46,614 nt of DNA from Chitinophagaceae bacterium T5-Br10_B2g13. Its GTDB lineage: Bacteria > Bacteroidota > Rhodothermia > Balneolales > Balneolaceae. Of the stretch, positions 32,345 through 40,473 are shown in pieces; within the stretch, counting starts at the first letter, position 1; each line of letters begins with the position of its first letter. The DNA lies in NCBI GenBank assembly GCA_001564065.1, contig LKNA01000017.1, positions 1-46,614 of the forward strand, in the 5' to 3' direction. The position numbers and the translations under genes were made by a program. The notes under the pieces are model-generated. The model searched no databases, was not told the origin of the DNA, and saw nothing but the letters and a program-made list of their open reading frames with translations.

Positions 32345-34486
32345 ATGCGTTCAATGAGTAAAACTCTATCGTCAGTACTGACTCTTGCTCTGGCTTCACT
32401 GCTGATGCTGTTTATCTTCTATTTACCACCAATTAAAACAGCAGACCTTAATTCCAGGGACTTACTTTTCGAAGTGAGAGGTCCTTTGGATGTTTCAGAA
32501 AGTGAAATCGTAATTGTGGAGATAAGTTCAAGAGCGGATGATGAAATCCCATATAAATACCCCTGGCCAACCTATGTTTATGCAAAACTGATCGAAAATC
32601 TAAACCGGGCCGGCGCTAAGGTAATTGCATTTGATGTCCTTTTTGATCAGCCCGATCTCTATGATCTTAATAATGATACACTTTTTGCCAAAGCTGTGGA
32701 AGAGGCCGGTAATGTTGTTTTCTCGGGTCGTGTAAGGCAGGAACCGGAACGAAGATTTTTAGGCGGTGTGGTTGCACAACAGAGAACGCCCTCATTTCCA
32801 AGACAGATGTTTCTGGATGCGACGCCATGGGGGATTGGGTTTGTTGATATGCGTCCGGATATGGATGGGTTTATACGCAGTTACCCCTTTCAATTTAACT
32901 ATTTGAATGAAACCTACTTCTCCTTTGCTTTTCAAATTCTCCCATTGATTTTTGGGGAAGATGTCACCTTACAAAACAGTGTGGATCACTATTTGGCCGC
33001 CAATCAGGCGATACCCAAAACGGAGCAAAATCGAATGCTCATTAACTATCATGGGGGGTACCGATCATTTGAATATGTAAGTTTTGAGTCAGTTATTGAC
33101 GATGCTGATTTTCAGACTACAACGGAGATGCAGGCGTTTGAGATCAACGAATTTGATGATCCCGACTACGGCTTGTTGTATAAAGATATTTTGCGGGATA
33201 AAATTGTACTGGTCGGTACCACCATGCCGGAGCTGCAAGACTTCCATTCAGTTCCGTATCCGGATCGAAGTGGAGAGTATTCCATGGCCGGTGTAGAGAT
33301 TCACGCTCATGCACTGCAAACCATTTTGGGTGGAAATTTTCTGAGAGAAGTTGGCGGATTTTACAGCTTGCTCTTAACGATGATACTATTAGTTGTCAGC
33401 TATCTCTTAACGTCCAGATTTGTAGGGTGGTCCGGGCTATTTATGGCGTTGTTAATTGGTGCAGCTTGGGTGGTTGTTGCAGCAATGTACTTTATTTACG
33501 GGAGCCTGTTTATTCCAATAGTGCCTGTGTTGCTGGCGGTAGTGGTTGGTTATACCGGATCGGTAACACATAATGTGATCTATGAAGAGCGTGAGAAGAA
33601 GAAAATTAAATCGATGTTCTCGTCTTATGTGTCTCCCGAACTGGTTGATAAAATGATATCGGATGAGATTGAGTACACGCTGGGGGGAAGAGAAGATGAA
33701 TTAACCGTCATGTTTTCTGATATAGAGAACTTTACCACCATGTCGGAGTCACTTGAACCGACTGAGCTTGTTTCCATGATAAACGGGTACTTGAATACAT
33801 TTACTGAGGTTATCAATGAGGAGAAAGGTACGCTGGATAAATATATCGGAGATGCGGTTATGGCGTTTTATGGGGCTCCGGTTCCAATCGAAAATCAGGC
33901 GGCTTGTGCCTGCAGAACTGTGTTGAAAGTTGAACAAAAATGGGATGTTAAAAACGGTGACGGAGATCGAGTGCTGTTTAAAACTCGGTTTGGAATTAAT
34001 ACCGGTATGATGCTTGTAGGGAATATGGGCTCAGAAAGGCGTTTTAATTATACCGTTATGGGGGATAATGTGAACCTGGCTGCGAGATGTGAATCGGCCT
34101 GTAAAATATTCGGTGTGTATGCAATTGTATCAGAGAGCACCAAACAACAGGCGGAAACTACCGGAGAGTTTGTATTCAGGCAGCTTGGAAAAGTACGTGT
34201 AAAGGGCCGCTACAAATCGGCAGATCTCTACCAGTTGGTGGGTTTTTCAAATCAACTTGATCAATCGTCTTTAAGCCTGTTGAGACAATTTGAAACAGGG
34301 CTTCATTTCTACTTTGAAAGGAGATTTGAAGAGGCGCTCGCTATTTTCCAAAAACTGAACTCGAAAGAATCTGAGAACTTTCATGTTAGTGAATTTCTCA
34401 ATCCCTCTCTTTTCTATGCAGAATTGTGCCGCGATTTGATTGAAAACCCGCCTGAAAACGACTGGACCGGCATTATAGAGCGATAA
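32345..34486 (+). CDS. CHASE2-domain class III adenylate cyclase
   Basis: A 713-residue inner-membrane protein. It has one N-terminal helix (about 12-28), a periplasmic CHASE2 sensor (about 35-325), three helices (about 335-410), and a cytoplasmic class III cyclase domain (about 445-640). Metal ligands are Asp459 in FSDIENFTTMSE and Asp503 in YIGDAVMAF. Lys499 and Asp574 (VMGDNVNLAAR) match the adenine-selecting pair, and Asn577 and Arg581 are the transition-state residues, so ATP to cAMP is the expected reaction. The last 70 residues are helical and TPR-like. It is the output of the four-gene operon, turning a periplasmic signal into cAMP. No cAMP receptor is in this window. Confidence 0.93.
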   Translation: MRSMSKTLSSVLTLALASLLMLFIFYLPPIKTADLNSRDLLFEVRGPLDVSESEIVIVEISSRADDEIPYKYPWPTYVYAKLIENLNRAGAKVIAFDVLFDQPDLYDLNNDTLFAKAVEEAGNVVFSGRVRQEPERRFLGGVVAQQRTPSFPRQMFLDATPWGIGFVDMRPDMDGFIRSYPFQFNYLNETYFSFAFQILPLIFGEDVTLQNSVDHYLAANQAIPKTEQNRMLINYHGGYRSFEYVSFESVIDDADFQTTTEMQAFEINEFDDPDYGLLYKDILRDKIVLVGTTMPELQDFHSVPYPDRSGEYSMAGVEIHAHALQTILGGNFLREVGGFYSLLLTMILLVVSYLLTSRFVGWSGLFMALLIGAAWVVVAAMYFIYGSLFIPIVPVLLAVVVGYTGSVTHNVIYEEREKKKIKSMFSSYVSPELVDKMISDEIEYTLGGREDELTVMFSDIENFTTMSESLEPTELVSMINGYLNTFTEVINEEKGTLDKYIGDAVMAFYGAPVPIENQAACACRTVLKVEQKWDVKNGDGDRVLFKTRFGINTGMMLVGNMGSERRFNYTVMGDNVNLAARCESACKIFGVYAIVSESTKQQAETTGEFVFRQLGKVRVKGRYKSADLYQLVGFSNQLDQSSLSLLRQFETGLHFYFERRFEEALAIFQKLNSKESENFHVSEFLNPSLFYAELCRDLIENPPENDWTGIIER

Positions 34487-34540
34487 ATTTCTTAAGAGTT
34501 ACCGTTTATATTTAGTGATAAAGGCCTTATCTTAATGACT

Positions 34541-34641
34541 CGGGGCAAGTCTCATACAGCCAGCTCCCTATGAACTCCGTCAGGGTCGGAAGGCAGCAGC
34601 GGTAGTAGGTCGTAGCGGCGTGATATGAGTAGCTTGCCCTC
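34541..34641 (+). ncRNA. ffs: Small bacterial signal recognition particle RNA (4.5S type)
   Basis: About 100 nt folding into one long hairpin. The closing stem is GGGCAAG (34543-34549) with CTTGCCC (34633-34639). The apical SRP54-binding region reads CCGTCAGGGTCGGAAGGCAG, with the GGAA tetraloop and the AGCAGC asymmetric-loop side, close to the E. coli sequence GGTCCGGAAGGAAGCAGC. No Alu domain is present. The T-run from 34641 ends transcription inside the last codons of the convergent reductase gene. The RNA guides membrane proteins to the translocon together with Ffh. Confidence 0.93.
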
Positions 34642-34646
34642 TTTTT

Positions 34647-35600
34647 TTATCTACTCTTCTCGATATGTTCGGCAATGTGTTCTGCATGAATTCTGCTGTT
34701 CTCAATAAACAAGCTGCTTGTATCCATTCCTCCACAAACCACTCCGGCAACATAAAGCCCTTTTCTGTTGGTTTCCAGCGTTTTGTCATCATAAACAGGC
34801 ATGCTCTTTTCATCATCTGTAAGCTCTATTCCCACTTTTTTCATCAGATCAAAGTGAGGTCTGTAACCTGTCATCGCCAGGACAAAATCATTTGGAATCG
34901 TTTTCTTTCCATTCGGAGTCTGTATATCAACTTCCTTTTTCCTTATCTCTAAAACTTCGGAATTAAAATATCCTGTGATGGATCCTTCCTTGATACGATT
35001 ATCAATATCCGGTTTTACCCAGTATTTGATGGATGGTTTAAGTGTGTCATGCTTCACAAGTATCGAAACGTTTGCGTTACAGCGGTATGTTTCCAATGCG
35101 GCGTCTGCTGCAGAGTTACCACCACCAACCACCAGTACATTTTGCCAGGCGTATCGATGAGGATCGTCGTAGTAATGGAGTACTTTTGATAAATCTTCAC
35201 CCGGAATATTCATCATGTTAGGCTTACCGTAAAATCCTGTGGCGAGCACTACTTTTTTAGCTGAATAGCTCCCTTTGGAGGTGGTTACTTTAAAGTTGCC
35301 ATCTGTGCCCTCAACATTTTTAACCTCCTCATAAAGTTTGACATTCAATTCATAATGTTCTGCCGCTCGCCTGTAGTATTCCAGGGCCTCTTTTCGGGTC
35401 GGTTTTGAGCCGTGAGAGATGAAGGGAATATTCCCGATTTCTAGTTTATCTGAAGTGGAAAAGAAGGTCATATTTGTAGGGTAGTTGTAGATCGAATTTA
35501 CCAAACAACCCCTTTCAATAATAAGTGATTCTATTCCTTTCTTTTTCAATGCAATTGCGGTGGCAAGCCCTATTGGGCCGGAACCAATGATAATTACCAT
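34647..35600 (-). CDS. ypdA: YpdA-family FAD/NADPH oxidoreductase (putative bacillithiol-disulfide reductase)
   Basis: A 317-residue flavoprotein of the thioredoxin-reductase-like group. The N-terminal FAD motif is IIIGSGPIGLA (GxGxxG at 6-11). A second nucleotide motif VLVVGGGNSAADAAL lies at about 156-170. The ATG motif is VVLATGFYG, and near the C-terminus comes LYVAGVVCGGMDTSSLFIEN. There is no CxxC redox pair, as in YpdA. In Bacillus and Staphylococcus this enzyme reduces oxidised bacillithiol with NADPH. The stop codon lies at the SRP RNA's U-tract. Family is confident; the thiol substrate in this organism is inferred. Confidence 0.88.
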   Translation of the reverse strand: MVIIIGSGPIGLATAIALKKKGIESLIIERGCLVNSIYNYPTNMTFFSTSDKLEIGNIPFISHGSKPTRKEALEYYRRAAEHYELNVKLYEEVKNVEGTDGNFKVTTSKGSYSAKKVVLATGFYGKPNMMNIPGEDLSKVLHYYDDPHRYAWQNVLVVGGGNSAADAALETYRCNANVSILVKHDTLKPSIKYWVKPDIDNRIKEGSITGYFNSEVLEIRKKEVDIQTPNGKKTIPNDFVLAMTGYRPHFDLMKKVGIELTDDEKSMPVYDDKTLETNRKGLYVAGVVCGGMDTSSLFIENSRIHAEHIAEHIEKSR

Positions 35601-35652
35601 AGTTTATGTTTTGTAATGAAAACGTGTTTTTTTAAAAATAACCAATCCGGAT

Positions 35653-36633
35653 TCAGGCCTCCTTTGGAGGTAGTGTAAAATAGTCGCCAATAGTTTTGTT
35701 AATCCACCCAGATGGAATACTCCAAAATCCAACGTGGCCACCCTCTGTTGGGTAGTTTGAAGTTAAAACTGAATTTTTTTCAATATCGTTGACAGGAGTC
35801 CATTCAAATGGGCAAAGAGGATCATCCTGGCTGTGAATTATTAAAGATTTTGTTTTGATTCTATCCATGAAAAAAGCACTTGAACAGCTCTCATAATAGT
35901 GGTCAGCACTCTCAAAGCCGTGAATAGGCGCGGTTACCTGGTCATCAAATTCGTAAAGGGTGCTTCCGGTAAAATCCGGCAGATCTGAGAACATCTCCTT
36001 TTTGATTTTCAGTTTCTTTTCAAGTGTGACTAAAAAGCTTTTTGAATAGAGTCTGTTGAACCCCTTTTCCAGATTTAAAGATCCTTTTTTGAGTTCGAAC
36101 GGAGTGGATACAGCGGCCACTCTGTCAAGAATATGATGATTGCCGTGCTTGTCCAGGTAGTTTAACAGTGCGCTGGCTCCCAGGGAAAACCCGGCAGCGG
36201 CGTAATATTCTGCATTTGTAAAATGTTGCTCTACCCACTCAAAAACGGTGTGCAGATCTTCGGTTTCACCGGAATGGTAGTATTTTTTTCTACGATTTAT
36301 GGTGCCGCCGTAGCTTCTGAAATTAACGGCAATTACACTGAAATTCCTTTCGAGTAGGTGTTCTGTAAGCTGCTTGATGTAATATCTTCTGGCGTGTCCC
36401 TCTAATCCGTGAAACAGTATGGCAACCGGAGAAGTCTCGTTTAATTTGGTTACATCAAGATCTAAAAAATCTCCATCGGGCGTATCAATACGAACTTCTT
36501 CTGCTCTTATTTGCGGAGCCTGAAAAAAAAGTGAACAAAGAATTGTGTGGATATGGCCGTTTACACACCAAGGGGCCGATTGAAAACCGTTAGCGTGGAG
36601 CTGAGTATTAAATTGTTTTGTGTCTCTCATCAT
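35653..36633 (-). CDS. YheT-type alpha/beta hydrolase
   Basis: A 326-residue alpha/beta hydrolase of the YheT/COG0429 group. The oxyanion region is FHGLEGHARRYYI, the nucleophile Ser is in AAGFSLGASALL, the Asp in HSQDDPLCPF, and the His in EGGHVGFW. The N-terminal PWCVNGHIHTIL matches the WxxNGHxQT motif of this family. Its members are esterases of uncertain substrate. No signal peptide is seen, so it is cytoplasmic. It starts next to the divergent Ppx/GppA gene. Confidence 0.87.
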   Translation of the reverse strand: MMRDTKQFNTQLHANGFQSAPWCVNGHIHTILCSLFFQAPQIRAEEVRIDTPDGDFLDLDVTKLNETSPVAILFHGLEGHARRYYIKQLTEHLLERNFSVIAVNFRSYGGTINRRKKYYHSGETEDLHTVFEWVEQHFTNAEYYAAAGFSLGASALLNYLDKHGNHHILDRVAAVSTPFELKKGSLNLEKGFNRLYSKSFLVTLEKKLKIKKEMFSDLPDFTGSTLYEFDDQVTAPIHGFESADHYYESCSSAFFMDRIKTKSLIIHSQDDPLCPFEWTPVNDIEKNSVLTSNYPTEGGHVGFWSIPSGWINKTIGDYFTLPPKEA

Positions 36634-36718
36634 TTTGATGTCTGAATATCAAAGAAATTGCCGTGCACATTCTGTATTATTTCAGTACAACAGACAAGAT
36701 AAGGAAAGTAAACAGACG

Positions 36719-38296
36719 ATGAACCAATCAATTCCGCGCCGACCGGTAAAAAGAATTGCAGCTATAGATCTGGGAACCAACTCATTTCACGCGCTGATTG
36801 TAGAAATCTTTTCTGACGGCAGTTTTTATGTAATAGATAAGCTGAAAGAGATGGTGCTGCTGGCAGAAAAAGGTCTTGGAGACAGGCTGTCGGCGAATGC
36901 GATGGACCGCGGGATCGAGGCGCTGAAAAAGATCAAGGTGCTTGCAGATAGCCATCAGGCAGAGACAATATTGGCGTACGCTACAAGCGCAATCCGTGAG
37001 GCTGAAAATGGCGGAGACTTTATACAGCGGGCCATTGATGAAGTTGGTGTAAAAATAAATGCTATTCCCGGGCGAATTGAAGCCGAATTGATAGGGCTTG
37101 CTGTACAGCACGGAGTAAAAATGCCTTCGAATCCGGCTGTAATTATGGATATAGGTGGCGGAAGCGTGGAGTTTATCCTGGCCGATCAGGAAAGATTTTA
37201 TCATTTGAGCAGTAAAAAACTGGGTGTAGCCCGAATGACTGCCAATTACATCGATCATGATCCTATTTCACCGGATGAAATTAATGCGCTTAAAGAGCAT
37301 TTTGACAGTAAACTGATGGATGTTGCAGAAGCGTTTGCTATGCATCGATCTCCTCTGTTGATAGGCTCATCCGGTACGATGGAAAATATCGGCCTGATGA
37401 TTGCTCACAGAAATAATAAAACACCAAATCTTACCATTAATGAGCTGGAGTTTACGGCAAAAGAATTTTTTGAGTTTTATGATGAAGTTATTGGCCTGAA
37501 TGAGAAAAAGCGTGCAAAACTCAAAGGGCTGGACGAAAAGCGCATAAAGCTTCTCCCGGCCGGTTTAGTGCTGGTTCATTACATACTCAGGAAGTTTGGA
37601 ATAAAGCGAGTAAAAATTTCATCTCAGGCACTTCGTGAAGGGATTGTACTGCGCTACATCAGAAAGGAGATGAGTGAGGGTATTCGGATGCATCTGGATG
37701 AAAGTCCCCGCAGAAGAAGTGTTATGGAGCTTGTGCATAAATGCGACTGGCATGAAAGTCACTCAAGGCATGTTGCAAAACTCGCGTTAAAATTGTTCGA
37801 CGAATTAACAGACGACTTAAAACTTGAGGCTGAAGATCGCGAGCTTCTGGAATACGCCTCTTTGATGCACGATATAGGCTACCATATTTCACATCGAAAA
37901 CATCACAAACATGCACTCTACATTATTAATAACGCGGATTTAAAAGGCTTTAAAGAGGAGGAGATTGATGTGATGGCCAATGTTGCCCGCTACCATCGCA
38001 GATCCACGCCCAAATCGAGGCACCCACACTACGATAAACTGGATAAAAGTGTTAAGAAGAGAGTGGAAAATCTAAGTGCAATATTAAGGGTGGCAGATGG
38101 ATTAGACCGAAGTCATTTTCAAAATGTGAGGGCTTTTGAAATGGTGAAGAAAAATGGTCAGATCAGATTAACTCTGGAGACAGAAGCCGAACCAAATCTT
38201 GAAATCTGGGGCGCAATGAGAAAACGATCGCTACTAGAAGAAGTAACCGGAAAGAAACTTGTAATAGCCGACTCGCATCAGACTAAAGAGAAATAA
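36719..38296 (+). CDS. Ppx/GppA-family phosphatase with C-terminal HD domain
   Basis: A 525-residue cytosolic enzyme. The ASKHA fold starts with AAIDLGTNSFHALIVEI (about residues 15-31), then AYATSAIREAENG and VIMDIGGGSVEFIL, all exopolyphosphatase/GppA motifs. Residues about 330-500 carry an HD-like domain with His384-Asp385 in LMHDIGYHISHRKHHKHAL. Such proteins hydrolyse long-chain polyphosphate or pppGpp. Which one cannot be told here. ATG 36719 is chosen, with AAGGAAAG about 11 nt upstream. A longer frame from 36620 would overlap the divergent hydrolase start and adds a non-conserved tail. Confidence 0.92.
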   Translation: MNQSIPRRPVKRIAAIDLGTNSFHALIVEIFSDGSFYVIDKLKEMVLLAEKGLGDRLSANAMDRGIEALKKIKVLADSHQAETILAYATSAIREAENGGDFIQRAIDEVGVKINAIPGRIEAELIGLAVQHGVKMPSNPAVIMDIGGGSVEFILADQERFYHLSSKKLGVARMTANYIDHDPISPDEINALKEHFDSKLMDVAEAFAMHRSPLLIGSSGTMENIGLMIAHRNNKTPNLTINELEFTAKEFFEFYDEVIGLNEKKRAKLKGLDEKRIKLLPAGLVLVHYILRKFGIKRVKISSQALREGIVLRYIRKEMSEGIRMHLDESPRRRSVMELVHKCDWHESHSRHVAKLALKLFDELTDDLKLEAEDRELLEYASLMHDIGYHISHRKHHKHALYIINNADLKGFKEEEIDVMANVARYHRRSTPKSRHPHYDKLDKSVKKRVENLSAILRVADGLDRSHFQNVRAFEMVKKNGQIRLTLETEAEPNLEIWGAMRKRSLLEEVTGKKLVIADSHQTKEK

Positions 38297-38614
38297 GTTT
38301 TTCGCACAAAAACTTTAATAATTTTTGCAAAAATGATCAATTGGGGGATTAATTCTTTAATCATTTTTCTGAAATTAACGATTTCACTTAATAGATTAGG
38401 TGTGCCGGATTTACTTTTTTACCCTCCCTATTAAGGCTGATTTACTTTTTCTGTATCGGGTAAATTGGTCTTTAAATCTGAAACCTTCCGTATTTTTAAA
38501 CCGTTACAATTTATCCAATTAGAGGCCGGTCAAAAAAATAAAATCAACTGATGAAAAACCCGGCATAAGGAGAAAATAAATCAGGAAAATTTAAAAGCGA
38601 CACTACGAAGAAAA
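38297..38614. other. 318-bp gene-free stretch with AT-rich repeats
   Basis: No gene is visible. A weak AT-rich hairpin follows the Ppx gene. GATTTACTTTTT occurs twice (38408-38419 and 38439-38450), 31 bp or about three helical turns apart. GCCGG and CCGGC near 38525-38565 could close an A-rich loop before TAAGGAG. I recognise no riboswitch. The promoter of the ankyrin gene should lie here. Confidence 0.35.
38347..38368 (+). terminator. Weak AT-rich terminator after the Ppx/GppA gene
   Basis: GATTAA-ttct-TTAATC (38347-38362) is followed by ATTTTTCT. It sits inside a larger repeat, AAAAATGAT (38329-38337) with ATCATTTTT (38360-38368). The stem has little GC, so efficiency is doubtful. Confidence 0.35.
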
Positions 38615-39097
38615 ATGAAGTTAATAAGTAAACTAATCTTGAGCTCAGTACTGCTGTTTACCGCGTTTGTGGGAACTGCTCACTCTTCAACATCAGATAC
38701 AGATGTTGTGAAAGAGAATATTTTTGAAGCGATTCAAAACATCGACATTGTTAGCCTAAACGTTCTGCTTGCAGAGGGTGCGGATATCAATGAAGTAGAT
38801 GAACAAGGGAATACAGCATTAATGCTTGCTTCAAAAATTGGTAATCCACGAATGGTAAAAATCATCCTGGCCCATAACCCGAACATTAATTTGCAAAATA
38901 ATGAAGGTTATACGGCTTTGATGATTGCATCACAGCAGGGGCAAGTCCACATAGTGGAGAAGTTGCTCAGCCTGGAAGCGGATACCTCCATCAGAAATAT
39001 GGATGGTTTTACAGCTTCTGAACTGGCCATCCGTTTTGGACAGCCGCAAACAGCAGATCTGCTCAATAGCAGAGCTCAAACGAGTATTGCCAGATAA
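38615..39097 (+). CDS. Secreted ankyrin-repeat protein
   Basis: A 160-residue protein with a signal peptide at about residues 1-24 (KLILSSVLLFTAFVGTAHS). About three and a half ankyrin repeats span residues 35-155: LLAEGADINEVDEQGNTALM, then NPNINLQNNEGYTALMIASQ and ADTSIRNMDGFTASELA. Ankyrin repeats bind proteins; periplasmic single-domain forms exist in many bacteria without a defined role. Monocistronic, with a strong terminator 23 bp after the stop. No enzymatic motif is present. Confidence 0.88.
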   Translation: MKLISKLILSSVLLFTAFVGTAHSSTSDTDVVKENIFEAIQNIDIVSLNVLLAEGADINEVDEQGNTALMLASKIGNPRMVKIILAHNPNINLQNNEGYTALMIASQQGQVHIVEKLLSLEADTSIRNMDGFTASELAIRFGQPQTADLLNSRAQTSIAR

Positions 39098-39120
39098 TTT
39101 CTGGTTCTGACCGATTAATT

Positions 39121-39160
39121 GAAAAGCCCCGGATTGCCTTGCAGTTCGGGGCTTTTCTGT
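39121..39160 (+). terminator. Intrinsic terminator after the ankyrin gene
   Basis: GAAAAGCCCCG (39121-39131) pairs perfectly over 11 bp with CGGGGCTTTTC (39147-39157) around a 15-nt loop, then a short T-rich tail. It separates the ankyrin gene from the serine hydrolase gene. Confidence 0.82.
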
Positions 39161-39226
39161 TTGTGTGTTGCACTGCATGCCGTTACATTATTTAAAAAGG
39201 TAACTCCATCTTATTTGCTGAACGGT

Positions 39227-40393
39227 ATGAGCAACTTTTTCAGAGTATTTACGACCACACTTCTTATCACATTATCTTTGATTATGAACTCTTACTCTCA
39301 ATCCAATACGTTTGAAAACTCCTGGAAGAATGCCGAAAAGCACTTCTCAGAAATGTTGAATGAGTATGAGGTTGCGGGTGGTACAATGATCTTTTTAAAG
39401 GATGGGATTGTAGACAAGGAGTACTACCACGGATATGCAGATGTTGAAACAGGGCGAGCTGTAGATAATGAAACTATTTTTCATTGGGCATCCATTACAA
39501 AAACCTTAACGGCCATTGCCACTATGCAGTTGCGGGATCAGGGTATGCTCAGTTTGGATGATCCGCTGACTCATTATCTGCCCGAACTTCATCAAATTCA
39601 CAATCCGTTTGGGAGTATGGATGAAATCACAATACGCATGGTGCTGAATCATTCAACCGGATTGCGAAATCCAACATGGCCTTGGGGAGGGAATGAGGAT
39701 TGGCACCCTTTTGAACCTGCGGAGTGGAGCCAGTTGATGGCCATGTTCCCCTACACAAATATTGAATTTAAACCGGGTAGCAGGCACAGCTATTCTAACC
39801 CCGCATTCATCTTTTTGGGTAAAATTATTGAACAACTTAGCGGCGATTCCTGGGAGGTGTATGTGGATAAAAATATCCTGAAACCGCTAAAAATGCACAG
39901 ATCTTATTTCAACCATACGCCTCGCCACCTGTTGCCCTATCGGTCAAATAGTTATCAGTTTAAAGATGGAGAACGGAGAGCCAGAGGGTTTGATTTTCAC
40001 ACCGGGATAACTACATCAAACGGAGGCCTCAATGCTCCGCTGAGCGATATGATCAACTACATCAACTTTCTTATTGGTACCGGTGATGACAATTACCAGA
40101 TACTCAAAAGATCATCTTTGGAAGAGCTTTGGGGAAAAGAGCTTGATATAGACGAAAGTAATGGAGTGAAATCTTCTGTTGCCCTGTCATTCTTTCTCGA
40201 GGAGTTTGATGATATGCGGTTAATAGGGCATACCGGAACACAATTTTCCTACTACTCCTGGTTTTATATTCATCCGGAATCCAACTCAGCTGTGGTTTCC
40301 ATCACAAATACAGATGGCAAGCATAATATGTTCGAGTTCAGAGATCGAATGATAGACTATATTTTCAAGAATATTTTTACATCATTTCGATAA
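39227..40393 (+). CDS. Secreted penicillin-binding-like serine hydrolase (beta-lactamase class C fold)
   Basis: A 388-residue secreted hydrolase with a signal peptide ending in LIMNSYSQ. Active-site motifs of the PF00144 family are SITK (Ser89, Lys92) in HWASITKTLTAI, YSN (Tyr189, Asn191) in HSYSNPAF, and GHTGT near the C-terminus in place of KTG. Family members include class C beta-lactamases, D-aminopeptidases and esterases. The true function cannot be assigned. ATG 39227 is chosen because it gives a signal peptide; the longer frame from 39119 would start inside a terminator. Confidence 0.88.
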   Translation: MSNFFRVFTTTLLITLSLIMNSYSQSNTFENSWKNAEKHFSEMLNEYEVAGGTMIFLKDGIVDKEYYHGYADVETGRAVDNETIFHWASITKTLTAIATMQLRDQGMLSLDDPLTHYLPELHQIHNPFGSMDEITIRMVLNHSTGLRNPTWPWGGNEDWHPFEPAEWSQLMAMFPYTNIEFKPGSRHSYSNPAFIFLGKIIEQLSGDSWEVYVDKNILKPLKMHRSYFNHTPRHLLPYRSNSYQFKDGERRARGFDFHTGITTSNGGLNAPLSDMINYINFLIGTGDDNYQILKRSSLEELWGKELDIDESNGVKSSVALSFFLEEFDDMRLIGHTGTQFSYYSWFYIHPESNSAVVSITNTDGKHNMFEFRDRMIDYIFKNIFTSFR

Positions 40394-40473
40394 TCGTCAC
40401 TCTTTAAAAAACTCTCTTTTCTATGCAGTGAACATTTCGTTTATTCAATGGAACCCAAACAAACCGACATTGG

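Noticed and set aside
36620..36718. Upstream extension of the Ppx/GppA gene
   Set aside because: It overlaps the divergent hydrolase start and encodes a non-conserved tail. ATG 36719 has a plausible ribosome-binding site.
38520..38570. Riboswitch before the ankyrin gene
   Set aside because: GCCGG/CCGGC could pair, but no conserved core of any riboswitch class is recognisable.
39119..39226. Upstream extension of the serine hydrolase gene
   Set aside because: It would start inside the ankyrin gene's terminator and hide the signal peptide, which begins at ATG 39227.
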